Positions 43,936 to 52,655 of a stretch of DNA of 64,000 nucleotides are shown here, piece by piece. A program made the translations under genes and the position numbers. Numbering within the stretch: the stretch's first letter is position 1; every line of letters starts with the position of its first letter. The notes beneath the pieces were generated by a model. That model ran no database searches. It was given only the letters and a program-made list of their open reading frames with translations, and was not told where the DNA came from. Origin of the DNA: Pontiella agarivorans (GTDB lineage Bacteria > Verrucomicrobiota > Kiritimatiellia > Kiritimatiellales > Pontiellaceae); contig NZ_JARVCO010000007.1 of assembly GCF_034531395.1 (NCBI RefSeq), positions 62,001 through 126,000 on the forward strand. The letters run 5' to 3'.

Positions 43936-45627
43936 TTACCAGTTCACAGAAAGTCCGGTGAAAACTGTGGTCGGGCGCGATTTCAGGCCGGGAATGGACT
44001 GGAAGTTCGAGCCCCACAGATTATCCACCAGAAACGAAAGGCGGGCATTCTGGGCAAAGGACGGAGAGTAATGCAAGCCCAGCGTCGCCAAAGCCCCGAA
44101 ATCATCGCCGGTGCGCACCGAATTTTCTGTTTGCAACCGCGTGGTCTGCGAAAACTGTACGGAAAACTGCTCCAGAAAATGCCAATAAGCTGAAAGGTTG
44201 AGCAGGTGTTCCGGATAGTCTGTTTCATACAATCCGTCTTCAATTTTATTATCTTTATAGACCCATTGATAATACACCGAGAGCCGGAGCTGTTCATTCG
44301 GATAATAGCTGAATGCGGCATCCAGACCCGAAATATTCAGCCGTCCCAGATCCGTTGCCGTACCGCCGATCCAGTCGCTGGCATTTTCCAGTGTCCGGAA
44401 AAACGCACCGATTTTCCAGTCACTGTTTTCCGACAAATACTGCTTAAAGCCCAGTTCTGTATTTTTCGAATGCTGCTGTTCCAGCAACGGATTATTTTCC
44501 AGCGTCTGGAAATCGGGCTGCTGTTCGGTTTCTGTATATGAAAGTGAAACCACGCCGTTATCCGTCAGAAACCAGTCGATTCCGGCTATGGGCAGAAAAT
44601 CCGTACTTTCCGCCGTCTGGAAAACGGAATTCACGCCCGCTTTCACCGTAAACCGCTCAAACCGTGCTTCCGGCAAAAAAAGCAATGATCCGCGGGTGCG
44701 GTCGTCGTCCGGAATACTGCCGCTGACCCGCTCATATTCGAGGTCGCCCCGAACGTAGAGCGCAAGATGCTGAATCTCCATGGTCCGGCCTTCGGCAGCC
44801 GCCGCAAAATTGCGCGAGAAGATATCGGTATAATCCGGTGTGGATACATCCAGTACCTGATCGCGCATATCCCGGTAAAACGCCGAAATCCGCACGAAAG
44901 CATCATCCGTATCCCCCCGTGTTGCGCCGGCATAAAGCAGGGTGTCGTCAAGCAGGTGCGAAACGTCGTTGGTTTGTCCGTAATAACCGTAAGCCCCGTA
45001 ATCCTTCGATTGTCCGGCCGCAATGAGGTCGATATTCCATTCCTCCGTCGCAATCCGGAAAACCGCCCCGCCGGCCGAACGCTCCAGATCATTTTCCGGG
45101 GAATCAATCCGCCGCGCCTTTTCCCAGTCAAAATATCCGCCGACATTTTCCGACGAAGCATAGATCCCGCCGGCATAATGCTCTTTTGTGCCGAGGCCGG
45201 CATAGACCTGCCGGGCATCGCCGAGCGGACGGGTGCTGAAATCCGCCGTGCCGACCAGATGGCCGGACGCATTGTCGATTCCGGTTCCAACGGTTGGAAC
45301 TGACAGCAGATTTCCAAGGATTGGAAACTCCGCATTCCAGTGGGCGGAATAGGGCGATTTCAGCCGCAGTCCGTTAATACTCAGGCCCGAGCCTGTATAA
45401 CTGCCGCCCCGGATCGATAAATTCCGCTGCGCCAGCCCCTGTGCATTCACCAGCACTTCCGGCTCGGTATCCAGTACCTGCCACGCCTGCCGCGTATTGA
45501 CACCATCCTGAGCCAGAACGGAAACGGCCGATGCGGAAACAATACTCATGAAAAACGCGATGCGTTTCAGCCGTCTGTTCCGGTCAGAACGATGCAGCAC
45601 CGCAGAATGAAAAAAGTGAGGGCTCAT
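43936..45627 (-). CDS. TonB-dependent receptor-like outer-membrane protein, coupled to bioD
   Basis: A 563-residue protein with a basic lead and signal peptide (to about residue 40), a short plug domain (QGLAQRNLSIRGGSYTGSGLSINGLRLKSP is plug-like, in parts) and a beta-barrel with alternating residues ending in TGLSVNW, whose last residue is aromatic. It is short for a TonB-dependent receptor, and a TonB box is not clear. The start codon shares ATGA with the bioD stop, so translation is coupled. Uptake of biotin or a precursor is the natural guess. Five palindrome copies lie inside, two of them exact and 12 bases apart. Confidence 0.8.
   Translation of the reverse strand: MSPHFFHSAVLHRSDRNRRLKRIAFFMSIVSASAVSVLAQDGVNTRQAWQVLDTEPEVLVNAQGLAQRNLSIRGGSYTGSGLSINGLRLKSPYSAHWNAEFPILGNLLSVPTVGTGIDNASGHLVGTADFSTRPLGDARQVYAGLGTKEHYAGGIYASSENVGGYFDWEKARRIDSPENDLERSAGGAVFRIATEEWNIDLIAAGQSKDYGAYGYYGQTNDVSHLLDDTLLYAGATRGDTDDAFVRISAFYRDMRDQVLDVSTPDYTDIFSRNFAAAAEGRTMEIQHLALYVRGDLEYERVSGSIPDDDRTRGSLLFLPEARFERFTVKAGVNSVFQTAESTDFLPIAGIDWFLTDNGVVSLSYTETEQQPDFQTLENNPLLEQQHSKNTELGFKQYLSENSDWKIGAFFRTLENASDWIGGTATDLGRLNISGLDAAFSYYPNEQLRLSVYYQWVYKDNKIEDGLYETDYPEHLLNLSAYWHFLEQFSVQFSQTTRLQTENSVRTGDDFGALATLGLHYSPSFAQNARLSFLVDNLWGSNFQSIPGLKSRPTTVFTGLSVNW
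45285..45299. repeat. Exact copy of TTCCAA-N3-TTGGAA palindrome
   Basis: TTCCAACGGTTGGAA with G/C flanks that extend it. It lies inside the TonB receptor gene and is read as VPTVGT on the minus strand. Another exact copy starts 12 bases downstream. Confidence 0.85.
45312..45326. repeat. Exact copy of TTCCAA-N3-TTGGAA palindrome
   Basis: TTCCAAGGATTGGAA with T/A flanks. It lies inside the TonB receptor gene and is read as FPILGN on the minus strand. It pairs with the copy at 45285. Confidence 0.85.
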
Positions 45628-46337
45628 AAGCACAGCTGATTCACAATTTTTTCGGTTTCAGCGACGACGGGGATCGGGAGATCGTCGAATTTCGGATTTT
45701 GGGAGGTTAGCTGTTCGCAGTACGGGATGGTTCCCAGAACCGGAACTTTTCCGAAGTGTTCGATGGTGGCGGCGTTGTCTTCCTCGATGAATGTGTATGC
45801 CTGATTCCCGGTATTCACAAAAACGACACCGGCAATGTTCAGCCCTTCGCTGCGCAGGGTCCGGATGGAGAGCAGCGTGTGATTGATGGTGCCAAGGCCT
45901 GGACGGGCAGCGAGCAGAACCGGAAATTTCAGGGCCTGCATGAGGTCGAGCATGGTCTCGCGTTGGTTCAGCGGAACAATCAGTCCGCCGGCCCCTTCGG
46001 CGAGAATAAGTTCAAAATCGTCGGCCAGCGCGCGCGCGGCAATCACCATTTCGGCGATATCGATTTCCGTGCCGGCCATTTCAGCGGCGAGGTGCGGCGA
46101 GCAGGCCGGTTCAAACTGGTAGACCGACATTTTCTGATAGGTGCTGGACGGAATATTCATTCCGGCCATTGAAAGAGAAAAGTCAAGGTCCGGAACTGCG
46201 CCGTCTCTGCACCCGGTTTGTGCGGGTTTAATGGGGGCGGCATTGATGTTCCGACGTCGGATTTCGGCCAGAAGCAGAGCGCTCAGTGCGGTTTTCCCAA
46301 CGTCTGTATCGGTTCCGGTTATAAAGAGTCCATGCAT
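45624..46337 (-). CDS. bioD: Dethiobiotin synthetase
   Basis: A 237-residue ATP-dependent enzyme that closes the ureido ring of dethiobiotin. The P-loop is GTDTDVGKT at residues 8-16, followed by PIKPAQTGC, the DAPA-binding stretch, and the later EGAGGLIVPLN. Length and motifs are typical. The stop codon overlaps the TonB receptor start (ATGA), so the receptor is probably part of the same biotin unit. Upstream on the same strand lie an esterase and an alcohol dehydrogenase, then bioC. Confidence 0.95.
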   Translation of the reverse strand: MHGLFITGTDTDVGKTALSALLLAEIRRRNINAAPIKPAQTGCRDGAVPDLDFSLSMAGMNIPSSTYQKMSVYQFEPACSPHLAAEMAGTEIDIAEMVIAARALADDFELILAEGAGGLIVPLNQRETMLDLMQALKFPVLLAARPGLGTINHTLLSIRTLRSEGLNIAGVVFVNTGNQAYTFIEEDNAATIEHFGKVPVLGTIPYCEQLTSQNPKFDDLPIPVVAETEKIVNQLCL

Positions 46338-46373
46338 GCGGTGGAGCTAATCATAATGGGGGGATGGTCTCAA

Positions 46374-47177
46374 CTAGATGTGTTGATCAATAAACCGCAG
46401 GGTGTCGCGCAGGTGGAGGGTCCAGTAGGGCCAGCTGTGTTCACCCTCGAATTCTTCATAAATATGGGAAATATCCGCTTCTTTCAATTGCTGATGCAGC
46501 TTCCGGTTTTCCTCGATCAGCAGATCATCGACCCCGCAGTCGAAACGCAGCGGCGGCAGGATTTTGCGGTTTTTCTGCATCCAGTAAAAGGCCGAAAGCG
46601 GATCGCCGGGATCCTTAAGGCGGTATTCCGAAAGCGGTTCTGCGACAAATTTTCCGAGTTGAGAAAAATCAGTGATTGAAGAATGGGCACTGACGGCGGA
46701 AAACAGCTCCGGATATTTTGCTCCCAGCCGCAGTGCGCCGTAACCGCCCATGGACAGCCCGCTGATGCAGGTTTTCGACTGATCGGTGACGGCGGGAATA
46801 TTTTCTTTGACCGCATCAATGACATCTTCGGTAATCCAGGCCTCGAAGTTCGCCTCTTCATGGGTCAGATATCCGCTGCCTTCGCGCCACAGCCCATCGG
46901 ACGGCATTGCAATTGCTAAGGGCTGAATTTCGCCGCCGGAGATCATTTCGTGAGCGGTGAGGTGCGCACCGGCTTTGAACGGCCAGACCCAGTGGCTGCC
47001 GTAGACGCCGTGCATCAGAATCAGCAGGGGCAGGTTTTCGATCTGTTCGTGGTTTTCCGGCAGAAAAAGCGACAGGTTTGCGCGGTGCCCGAGCGCAGGG
47101 CTTTTAACCGTGATAAAGCGGAGATTATCCCGCTCGTATTGCGGATCCGATACTTCTGTAGTGCGGAATTTTGACAT
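46374..47177 (-). CDS. Esterase D/S-formylglutathione hydrolase-like esterase
   Basis: A 267-residue alpha/beta hydrolase. The nucleophile Ser is in GLSMGGYGALRLG, the acid residue in DCGVDDLLIEENR, and the His in EGEHSWPYW, in the order expected for the esterase D (PF00756) family. The oxyanion-region motif LMHGVYGSHWVW fits too. Enzymes of this family cleave S-formylglutathione or feruloyl or acyl esters. The adjacent class III-type alcohol dehydrogenase, 2 bases upstream, supports a formaldehyde-linked role, but substrate specificity is not proven by these motifs. Confidence 0.85.
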   Translation of the reverse strand: MSKFRTTEVSDPQYERDNLRFITVKSPALGHRANLSLFLPENHEQIENLPLLILMHGVYGSHWVWPFKAGAHLTAHEMISGGEIQPLAIAMPSDGLWREGSGYLTHEEANFEAWITEDVIDAVKENIPAVTDQSKTCISGLSMGGYGALRLGAKYPELFSAVSAHSSITDFSQLGKFVAEPLSEYRLKDPGDPLSAFYWMQKNRKILPPLRFDCGVDDLLIEENRKLHQQLKEADISHIYEEFEGEHSWPYWTLHLRDTLRFIDQHI

Positions 47178-47179
47178 GG

Positions 47180-48286
47180 TTACTCCAGAATCAGCACGCC
47201 TTTTGCATTTTTTCCCGTGTGCATATCGTGAAAGGCCTGTTCCAGTTCTTCAAGCGGATAGGTCCGGGTGATCATTTCGTCGAGCAACAGCGAACCTTTG
47301 TCGTAGAGATTCATCAGTTTCGGCATATCGTAATAGGGATCACAGCTGCCGTAGAGCGGGTTGATGTAAATTTTGTCCCATTCGAACAGATTCATGTCGA
47401 TGCTGATTTCCTGTTCGATTCCGCTGACCTGACAGGCGGTTCCCGCATTCCGGATCATCGCCAGCGGTGCGGCTCCAAGCGCTGGAATTGCTGTGCATTC
47501 AAAGGCAAAATCGGCTCCGCGGCCATCGGTCAGTTTTTTGACTTCTTCGGCCGCCTTCATCAGCCCTTTGTCCGCTTTGTCGGCCACAATCGTGTGGGTG
47601 GCTCCAAAGGTTTTGGCAAATTCAAGGCGTTGTTCATTGATGTCGACGGCAATAATTTTATCCGCACCGGAAATCCGGCAGCCCTGGATGACATTGAGGC
47701 CGACGCCGCCGACGCCCAGCACCGCCGCGCTGGATCCCGGCGTGACTTTGGCGGCGTTCACCGCCGAGCCGTAACCGGTCATTACACCGCAGCCGATAAT
47801 ACAGGCGGAAGTGAAGGGGATTCCCGGGTTCATTTTCACCAGCGCTTCTTCGCGCACGACGGCATGCGTTGACATGGTGCCGATATTGAATGAACGCTCG
47901 ATGCCTTCGCCTTTATAAAGTGTTTTTTCAAGCGCGGCATGCCCCTGCATATAGTCCGGAGCGGTGACCTGGTTCTGCCGTTCACAGATGTGCCGGTTGC
48001 CGTGCAGACACTGGAAACATTGGCCGCAGGGGATTGCCCAGTTCATTACGACTTCGTCGCCGACAGAAACACGCGATACCCCCGCTCCGGTTTCAAGCAC
48101 AACACCGGCGCCTTCGTGGCCCATTACAATCGGGCGGCCCCAGTTCAGTGAATCCCAGTCGGTGTGGCAGACGCCCGATGCTTTGATCTGAACGAGCACC
48201 TCGTTCGGGCCCGGTGAATCCACCTGAATTTCCTCAATTGTAAATCCGCCTTTTCCATCGGCAATGGCCGCTTTTCCTGAAATCAT
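47180..48286 (-). CDS. Zinc-containing alcohol dehydrogenase, class III-like
   Basis: A 368-residue medium-chain dehydrogenase. Catalytic zinc ligands lie in GVCHTDWD, GHEGAG and the later GCGVMTGYG; the structural zinc is bound by four Cys in CGQCFQCLHGNRHIC. The NAD-binding motif is GVGGVGLNVIQG. The wording is that of class III (glutathione-dependent formaldehyde dehydrogenase) or close relatives, which convert S-hydroxymethylglutathione or long-chain alcohols. ATG at 48286 follows AGGAGAATGTG, a good ribosome site, whereas a longer frame adds a 10-residue lead. An esterase gene follows 2 bases downstream, and the two are presumably co-transcribed. Confidence 0.9.
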   Translation of the reverse strand: MISGKAAIADGKGGFTIEEIQVDSPGPNEVLVQIKASGVCHTDWDSLNWGRPIVMGHEGAGVVLETGAGVSRVSVGDEVVMNWAIPCGQCFQCLHGNRHICERQNQVTAPDYMQGHAALEKTLYKGEGIERSFNIGTMSTHAVVREEALVKMNPGIPFTSACIIGCGVMTGYGSAVNAAKVTPGSSAAVLGVGGVGLNVIQGCRISGADKIIAVDINEQRLEFAKTFGATHTIVADKADKGLMKAAEEVKKLTDGRGADFAFECTAIPALGAAPLAMIRNAGTACQVSGIEQEISIDMNLFEWDKIYINPLYGSCDPYYDMPKLMNLYDKGSLLLDEMITRTYPLEELEQAFHDMHTGKNAKGVLILE

Positions 48287-48369
48287 GATCACATTCTCCT
48301 GTTTAATGGCATCCAATCTAAAGAAGAGCCGGTCAAAAGGCTATGGATCAACTGGCTGAATCGATGGAT

Positions 48370-49134
48370 TTATTTTGTGAGCAGGAAGGCGGCGGTTTCA
48401 TAGGTGGCATAAACTCCACCGTCGGAGGCGAACTCCTCCTGATAATCGACCACCAGCCGGCTCAGTTCTCCGCGCGTCAGCGGGGCATTGCCGGAACTGA
48501 CTTTTCCACCGGTTACACCTTGCTCGTGAATGGCGCGAAGAAAGGCTTTGGCATCGCCGTAAAGGATTTTTTCCTCGGCATGCTGCCGGCGTTTGAGTCT
48601 GAATCCGGCGGATTTTAATGCCTCCAGTATTTCAGAATAGGTCGGCAGCGTAATTCCGGGAGTCTTTTCCGGGGAAATTTCACGGCGCAGTTGATGCAGT
48701 TCTTTCAGGGTGCCCTGCAGCATCATCCCCAATGAAAAGATACCGCCGGGTTCCAGGCTTTGGAAAACATTTTCGAAGGTTGCGGACAGGTCCGCCGCCC
48801 AGTGCAGCGCAGCGCTCGATGCAATCAGCGGATAGCGGCGGCCGTTCCAGAAGGTCTGGGCATCGCCGACCATCCAGTTGATCTGCGGGTAGGCCGCAAA
48901 TGTTTTACGACTGTGCGCGATCATCATTTCGGCCACGTCTACGGCATCGATCGGCACGTTCGGAAACCGCTCAAGCAGCAGGCGCGTCAGCTGACCGGTG
49001 CCCGGGCCGAGCTCAAGAATCTCTTCCGGAGCGGTTTTCGGAAGCATGGAAACGACCGCCTTCGCCAGGGCCAGCTGAGGCTGGGCGTGGCGGTCGTAGG
49101 TTTCTGCTGCAGCTGAAAAACGCGATCCAATCAT
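48370..49134 (-). CDS. bioC: Malonyl-ACP O-methyltransferase BioC-like
   Basis: A 254-residue SAM-dependent methyltransferase. Motif I is LELGPGTGQLTRLLLERFP, preceded by RFSAAAETYDRHAQPQ, which matches the BioC start (F-x-x-x-A-x-x-Y-x-x-x-A). BioC masks malonyl-ACP as a methyl ester so that fatty-acid enzymes can build pimeloyl-ACP. ATG at 49134 follows GGAAAAGTAACACC; a longer frame upstream is non-coding DNA shared with the divergent mscS promoter. A BioH-like esterase that would remove the methyl group lies 7.6 kb away. A palindrome copy at 48751 is read as FQSLE. Confidence 0.85.
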   Translation of the reverse strand: MIGSRFSAAAETYDRHAQPQLALAKAVVSMLPKTAPEEILELGPGTGQLTRLLLERFPNVPIDAVDVAEMMIAHSRKTFAAYPQINWMVGDAQTFWNGRRYPLIASSAALHWAADLSATFENVFQSLEPGGIFSLGMMLQGTLKELHQLRREISPEKTPGITLPTYSEILEALKSAGFRLKRRQHAEEKILYGDAKAFLRAIHEQGVTGGKVSSGNAPLTRGELSRLVVDYQEEFASDGGVYATYETAAFLLTK

Positions 49135-49252
49135 GGTGTTACTTTTCCGAAAGTGAGCGAGGGACCATGCTTGAAAATGCGGCCCAATGCAAACCCTTGC
49201 TTGCGCCGAGCGGGTGCAGGCCGCATAGTGCTTTAAATACCGAAAGCAGATC

Positions 49253-50158
49253 ATGATTGAGCAGATTGCAGCATTCTGGAAGCTGTCGCCCCGGACTACG
49301 GAGCGGATTCTCTATTCCGCGGCGGCCTTTGTTTTTCTTTTCCTGCTCAAGGAAATTACCTACCGCGTGATGAACCGCAAAATCCGGGATGATAAGCGGC
49401 GCTACCATGCACGAAAATCGATCAGCTATGCCTATTCCGCGGTGGTGATTCTGGTGATCGGTTCCATCTGGTTCCGTGGCATGACTTCGTTGGGGACTTT
49501 TCTCGGCCTGATGTCGGCCGGTCTGGCGGTAGCGCTGCATGACCCGATCTCCAACATGGCCGGGTTCTTTTTCATTGAAGGCCGTAAACCGTTCCGGGTG
49601 GGCGACCGGGTGGAAATCGACGGTACGCAGGGGGATGTCATCGATATCCGGTTGTTTCAGTTCAGCATTGTGGAAGTGGGAAACTGGGTCGATGCCGACC
49701 AGAGCACCGGTCGAATCATCCATGTTCCGAATAATCTGGCCATGCGCAAACCGCTCGCTAATTCGCACGCCGGATTTGAGTATATCTGGAACGAAATTCC
49801 AGTGCTGATCACATTTGAAAGCGATTGGAAAACCGCCAAAGACATCCTCCATAGAATCAGTCGCGAAAATACTGAATTCCTTTCCGAAGGAGCGCAGGTC
49901 CAGATCCGTAAAGCGGCGAAGAGGTATCTCATCGTGGCCGGCAAGCTGACGCCGACGGTCTACACAACGGTGAAAGAGTCCGGGGTTTGCCTGACGATCC
50001 GCTATCTGGTCAATCCGCGCCAGCGCCGCGGTACGGAGCAGAAGATCTGGGAAGAGGTGCTCGACGCGTTTGCCGGGCATTCGAATATCCATCTGGCTTA
50101 TCCCACCATCCGGTATTATTCCGGCCCCGCCCCCCTGAATCAGGAGCACAGTTCATGA
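49253..50158 (+). CDS. Mechanosensitive ion channel, MscS family
   Basis: A 301-residue inner-membrane channel that opens on membrane tension to release solutes in hypo-osmotic shock. Three hydrophobic segments are visible (about 18-36, 58-75, 82-105), the last with the pore-helix pattern SLGTFLGLMSAGLAVALHDP and GFFFIEGRKPFRVGDRVEI beyond it. The cytoplasmic beta and vestibule domains fill the rest. It shares a short region with the divergent bioC start, so both promoters lie in the 118 bases between. The stop overlaps the pfk start (ATGA). Confidence 0.92.
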   Translation: MIEQIAAFWKLSPRTTERILYSAAAFVFLFLLKEITYRVMNRKIRDDKRRYHARKSISYAYSAVVILVIGSIWFRGMTSLGTFLGLMSAGLAVALHDPISNMAGFFFIEGRKPFRVGDRVEIDGTQGDVIDIRLFQFSIVEVGNWVDADQSTGRIIHVPNNLAMRKPLANSHAGFEYIWNEIPVLITFESDWKTAKDILHRISRENTEFLSEGAQVQIRKAAKRYLIVAGKLTPTVYTTVKESGVCLTIRYLVNPRQRRGTEQKIWEEVLDAFAGHSNIHLAYPTIRYYSGPAPLNQEHSS

Positions 50159-51465
50159 ACACGTCTATTTCACAAACGGCCGAAACCGGCCATCCATCAC
50201 CCCTGCGGTATGCGGGCTGCGATTCAACGACGGCGATCCGGTACCGGTCCGACGTCGATGCGGTCCGCGTTTTTCCGTGCAAGACCGAAACACATGATGA
50301 TGCCGAAACGGTATTCGAACGGGCCGGACCGCGTGCGCAGCTTATCGGAGAGCCGGAAAAAATGACGGCGGCTATTCTGACCTGCGGCGGGCTGTGTCCC
50401 GGGTTGAATGATGTGCTTCGCGGTCTGGTGATGAGTCTGAGTCATCACTACGGGGTTCCGCGCATTCTCGGTATTCGTTACGGGTATGCGGGACTGACCG
50501 ACGGGGGGCTTTCTCCCTGGGAACTGACGCCGGATTCGGTGGATGAGATTCACCGTGACGGCGGAACGATGCTGGGGACCAGCCGCGGGGCACAGAATGT
50601 AGGTGAAATGGCCGACTGGATTCTGAAACAGGGAATTACGCAGCTGTATATCATCGGCGGTGATGGAACCCAGCGCGGTGCCCTTGAACTGAGTCAGGAG
50701 CTGGCGCGCCGTGCCCGGCCGGTCAACGTGATCGGTATTCCGAAGACCGTTGATAATGACATTATGTGGGTGGATCAGTCGTTCGGATACGACACGGCGG
50801 TGGAAATTGCCGCACGCGTGATCTCGGATGCACATGTTGAAGCGCGTTCCACGGAGCGCGGCGTGGGGATTGTGAAGGTGATGGGGCGCGATAGTGGATT
50901 TATTGCCGCCGGTGCGGCCATTGCCTCGCAGGAAGCCAATGTGGTGCTGGTGCCGGAAGTGGAGTTTGATTTTGACGGACCGAACGGGCTGCTGACCTAT
51001 CTTGAAAAGCGGCTGGAGCGAAAAGATCATGTTGTCATTGTTGTTGCAGAGGGGGCCGGACAGCGGCACTTCAAACAGCAGGGCCGGGAGGTTAAGGATG
51101 CCAGCGGAAATGTGCTGCACCGCGATATCGGGGAGCTTCTGTGTGAACGGATTCACCGGCATTTCCAGACCTTGGAAAAGCCGGTGAAGCTGAAATACCT
51201 CGACCCCGGCTATTCGGTGCGTTCGGCCCCGGCATGCGCTACGGACCGGATTTACTGTACACGGCTGGCGCATGCGGCGGTGCATGCGGCCATGGCGGGC
51301 CGGACGGCGATGATGGTCAGCCGCTGGAGCGGGCACTATGTGCATGTGCCGCTCGAACTGGTGACGAAGGGGCGGCGCAGAATCGACCCGACCGGCAGTC
51401 TCTGGCGTACGGTGCTGGAGGCTACAGGCCAGCCCTGCCTGAACCATGGTGAGGGAAGATGCTGA
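50155..51465 (+). CDS. Phosphofructokinase (group III/plant-type, ATP-dependent by motif)
   Basis: A 436-residue PFK. GGLCPGLNDVLRGLV is the ATP-site glycine loop, GGDGTQRGA holds Gly where the PPi-dependent form has Asp (GGDDT), and PKTVDNDI is the sugar-phosphate motif with a Lys typical of this branch. So it is likely ATP-dependent, but plant-type enzymes can be misread and a pyrophosphate role is not excluded. It phosphorylates fructose-6-phosphate in glycolysis. ATG at 50155 is chosen because CAGGAGCACAG precedes it and it overlaps the mscS stop. The N-terminal 60 residues are a lead of unknown function. A palindrome copy at 51163 is read as FQTLE. Confidence 0.85.
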   Translation: MNTSISQTAETGHPSPLRYAGCDSTTAIRYRSDVDAVRVFPCKTETHDDAETVFERAGPRAQLIGEPEKMTAAILTCGGLCPGLNDVLRGLVMSLSHHYGVPRILGIRYGYAGLTDGGLSPWELTPDSVDEIHRDGGTMLGTSRGAQNVGEMADWILKQGITQLYIIGGDGTQRGALELSQELARRARPVNVIGIPKTVDNDIMWVDQSFGYDTAVEIAARVISDAHVEARSTERGVGIVKVMGRDSGFIAAGAAIASQEANVVLVPEVEFDFDGPNGLLTYLEKRLERKDHVVIVVAEGAGQRHFKQQGREVKDASGNVLHRDIGELLCERIHRHFQTLEKPVKLKYLDPGYSVRSAPACATDRIYCTRLAHAAVHAAMAGRTAMMVSRWSGHYVHVPLELVTKGRRRIDPTGSLWRTVLEATGQPCLNHGEGRC

Positions 51466-51534
51466 TGAGAGCCTGCTCCACGAGTTGGCAAACAGACGCG
51501 TTTCGAAGGTTCACGAAAGGAAAGACGGGCCATT

Positions 51535-52632
51535 ATGCATAACCCCCTCAACATTTCGAATGGACGGCTCAAGCGGCTGTTCATTTCGGGTTCCGCAAAA
51601 AAGGACGTGCCACCGGGAACCATGGTTTATACCGGGGAGCAGACGGCCGAGCCGTTGCGGATTACAAGCCTGGATTACGCTGCCGACACGATTGCAGAGG
51701 AAAACGATGATTCCGTTGAGTCCTGTGCGCTGCTCAAAGGAAGCGGAAGCGTTTCGTGGATTAATATTACCGGGCTGAATGACACGGCGGTTATCGGAAA
51801 AATCGGGTCTGTGTTCGGCATCCACCCGCTCGTGCTGGAGGATATTCTGCACACCGCTCAGCGCCCGAAACTGGAGGATATGGGGGATTACCTGTTCCTG
51901 GTGGTCCGCATGCTGTTTGTGGAACCGGAAAACGGCGGTATTCATTCGGAGCAGATCAGTTTTATTCTGACGGAAGACTGCCTGATTTCGTTTCAGGAAC
52001 GGGCCGGTGATGTGTTTGATGCGGTGCGTGACCGCCTCCGCAAGGGACATGGGCGTATTCGGAAAATGGGCGCTGACTATCTGCTGTATGCCCTGATGGA
52101 TGCGATTGTGGATAACTATTTTATGATTCTGGAAAAAACCGGGGAGCAGATCGAGGATATCGAGGAGGCTCTGATGGAAAATCCCAACAGCCTGCTGCTC
52201 AACGAACTCTATGCCCAGAAACGAGAGCTGCTTTATATCCGCAAAGCCATCTGGCCCCTGCGTGAAGCCGTCAGCGGGCTGGAGCGCGGAGAGAGCGGAC
52301 TGCTCAGTGCAAAAGTCGGCGCCTACCTGCGTGACCTTTATGACCATACGATTCAGGTGATCGACACGGTTGAAACCTTCCGCGATATGCTCAGCGGGGT
52401 GCAGGATCTTTATCTGTCGAGCATGGGCCAGAAAACCAATCAGGTGATGCAGGTACTGACCATTATTGCCACCATCTTTATTCCGCTTACTTTTGTGGCG
52501 GGCATTTACGGTATGAACTTTGAACATATGCCGGAGCTGGGCTGGAAATACAGCTATCCCGTTTTCTGGATCGTTATGGTTTTGATCACGACGGCAATGC
52601 TGTTTTATTTTCGTCGGAAGAAGTGGTTTTAG
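51535..52632 (+). CDS. corA: CorA family magnesium/cobalt transporter
   Basis: A 365-residue divalent-cation channel. The large N-terminal cytoplasmic domain (1-300) is helical and acidic, and two hydrophobic segments close the protein (about 302-322 and 333-353). The selectivity signature G-M-N lies in GIYGMNFEHMPE, and IPLTFVAGIYGMNF is typical of CorA. RKKWF at the end gives a basic tail. AAGGAAAG precedes the start. It lies 69 bases after the pfk gene on the same strand and 23 bases before the next gene. Confidence 0.95.
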   Translation: MHNPLNISNGRLKRLFISGSAKKDVPPGTMVYTGEQTAEPLRITSLDYAADTIAEENDDSVESCALLKGSGSVSWINITGLNDTAVIGKIGSVFGIHPLVLEDILHTAQRPKLEDMGDYLFLVVRMLFVEPENGGIHSEQISFILTEDCLISFQERAGDVFDAVRDRLRKGHGRIRKMGADYLLYALMDAIVDNYFMILEKTGEQIEDIEEALMENPNSLLLNELYAQKRELLYIRKAIWPLREAVSGLERGESGLLSAKVGAYLRDLYDHTIQVIDTVETFRDMLSGVQDLYLSSMGQKTNQVMQVLTIIATIFIPLTFVAGIYGMNFEHMPELGWKYSYPVFWIVMVLITTAMLFYFRRKKWF

Positions 52633-52655
52633 ACTGAGCGTTCAGGAGGGTAGCT

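Noticed and set aside
50224-51447. 407-residue open frame opposite pfk
   Set aside because: His/Arg-rich composition without motifs; a shadow of the phosphofructokinase gene.
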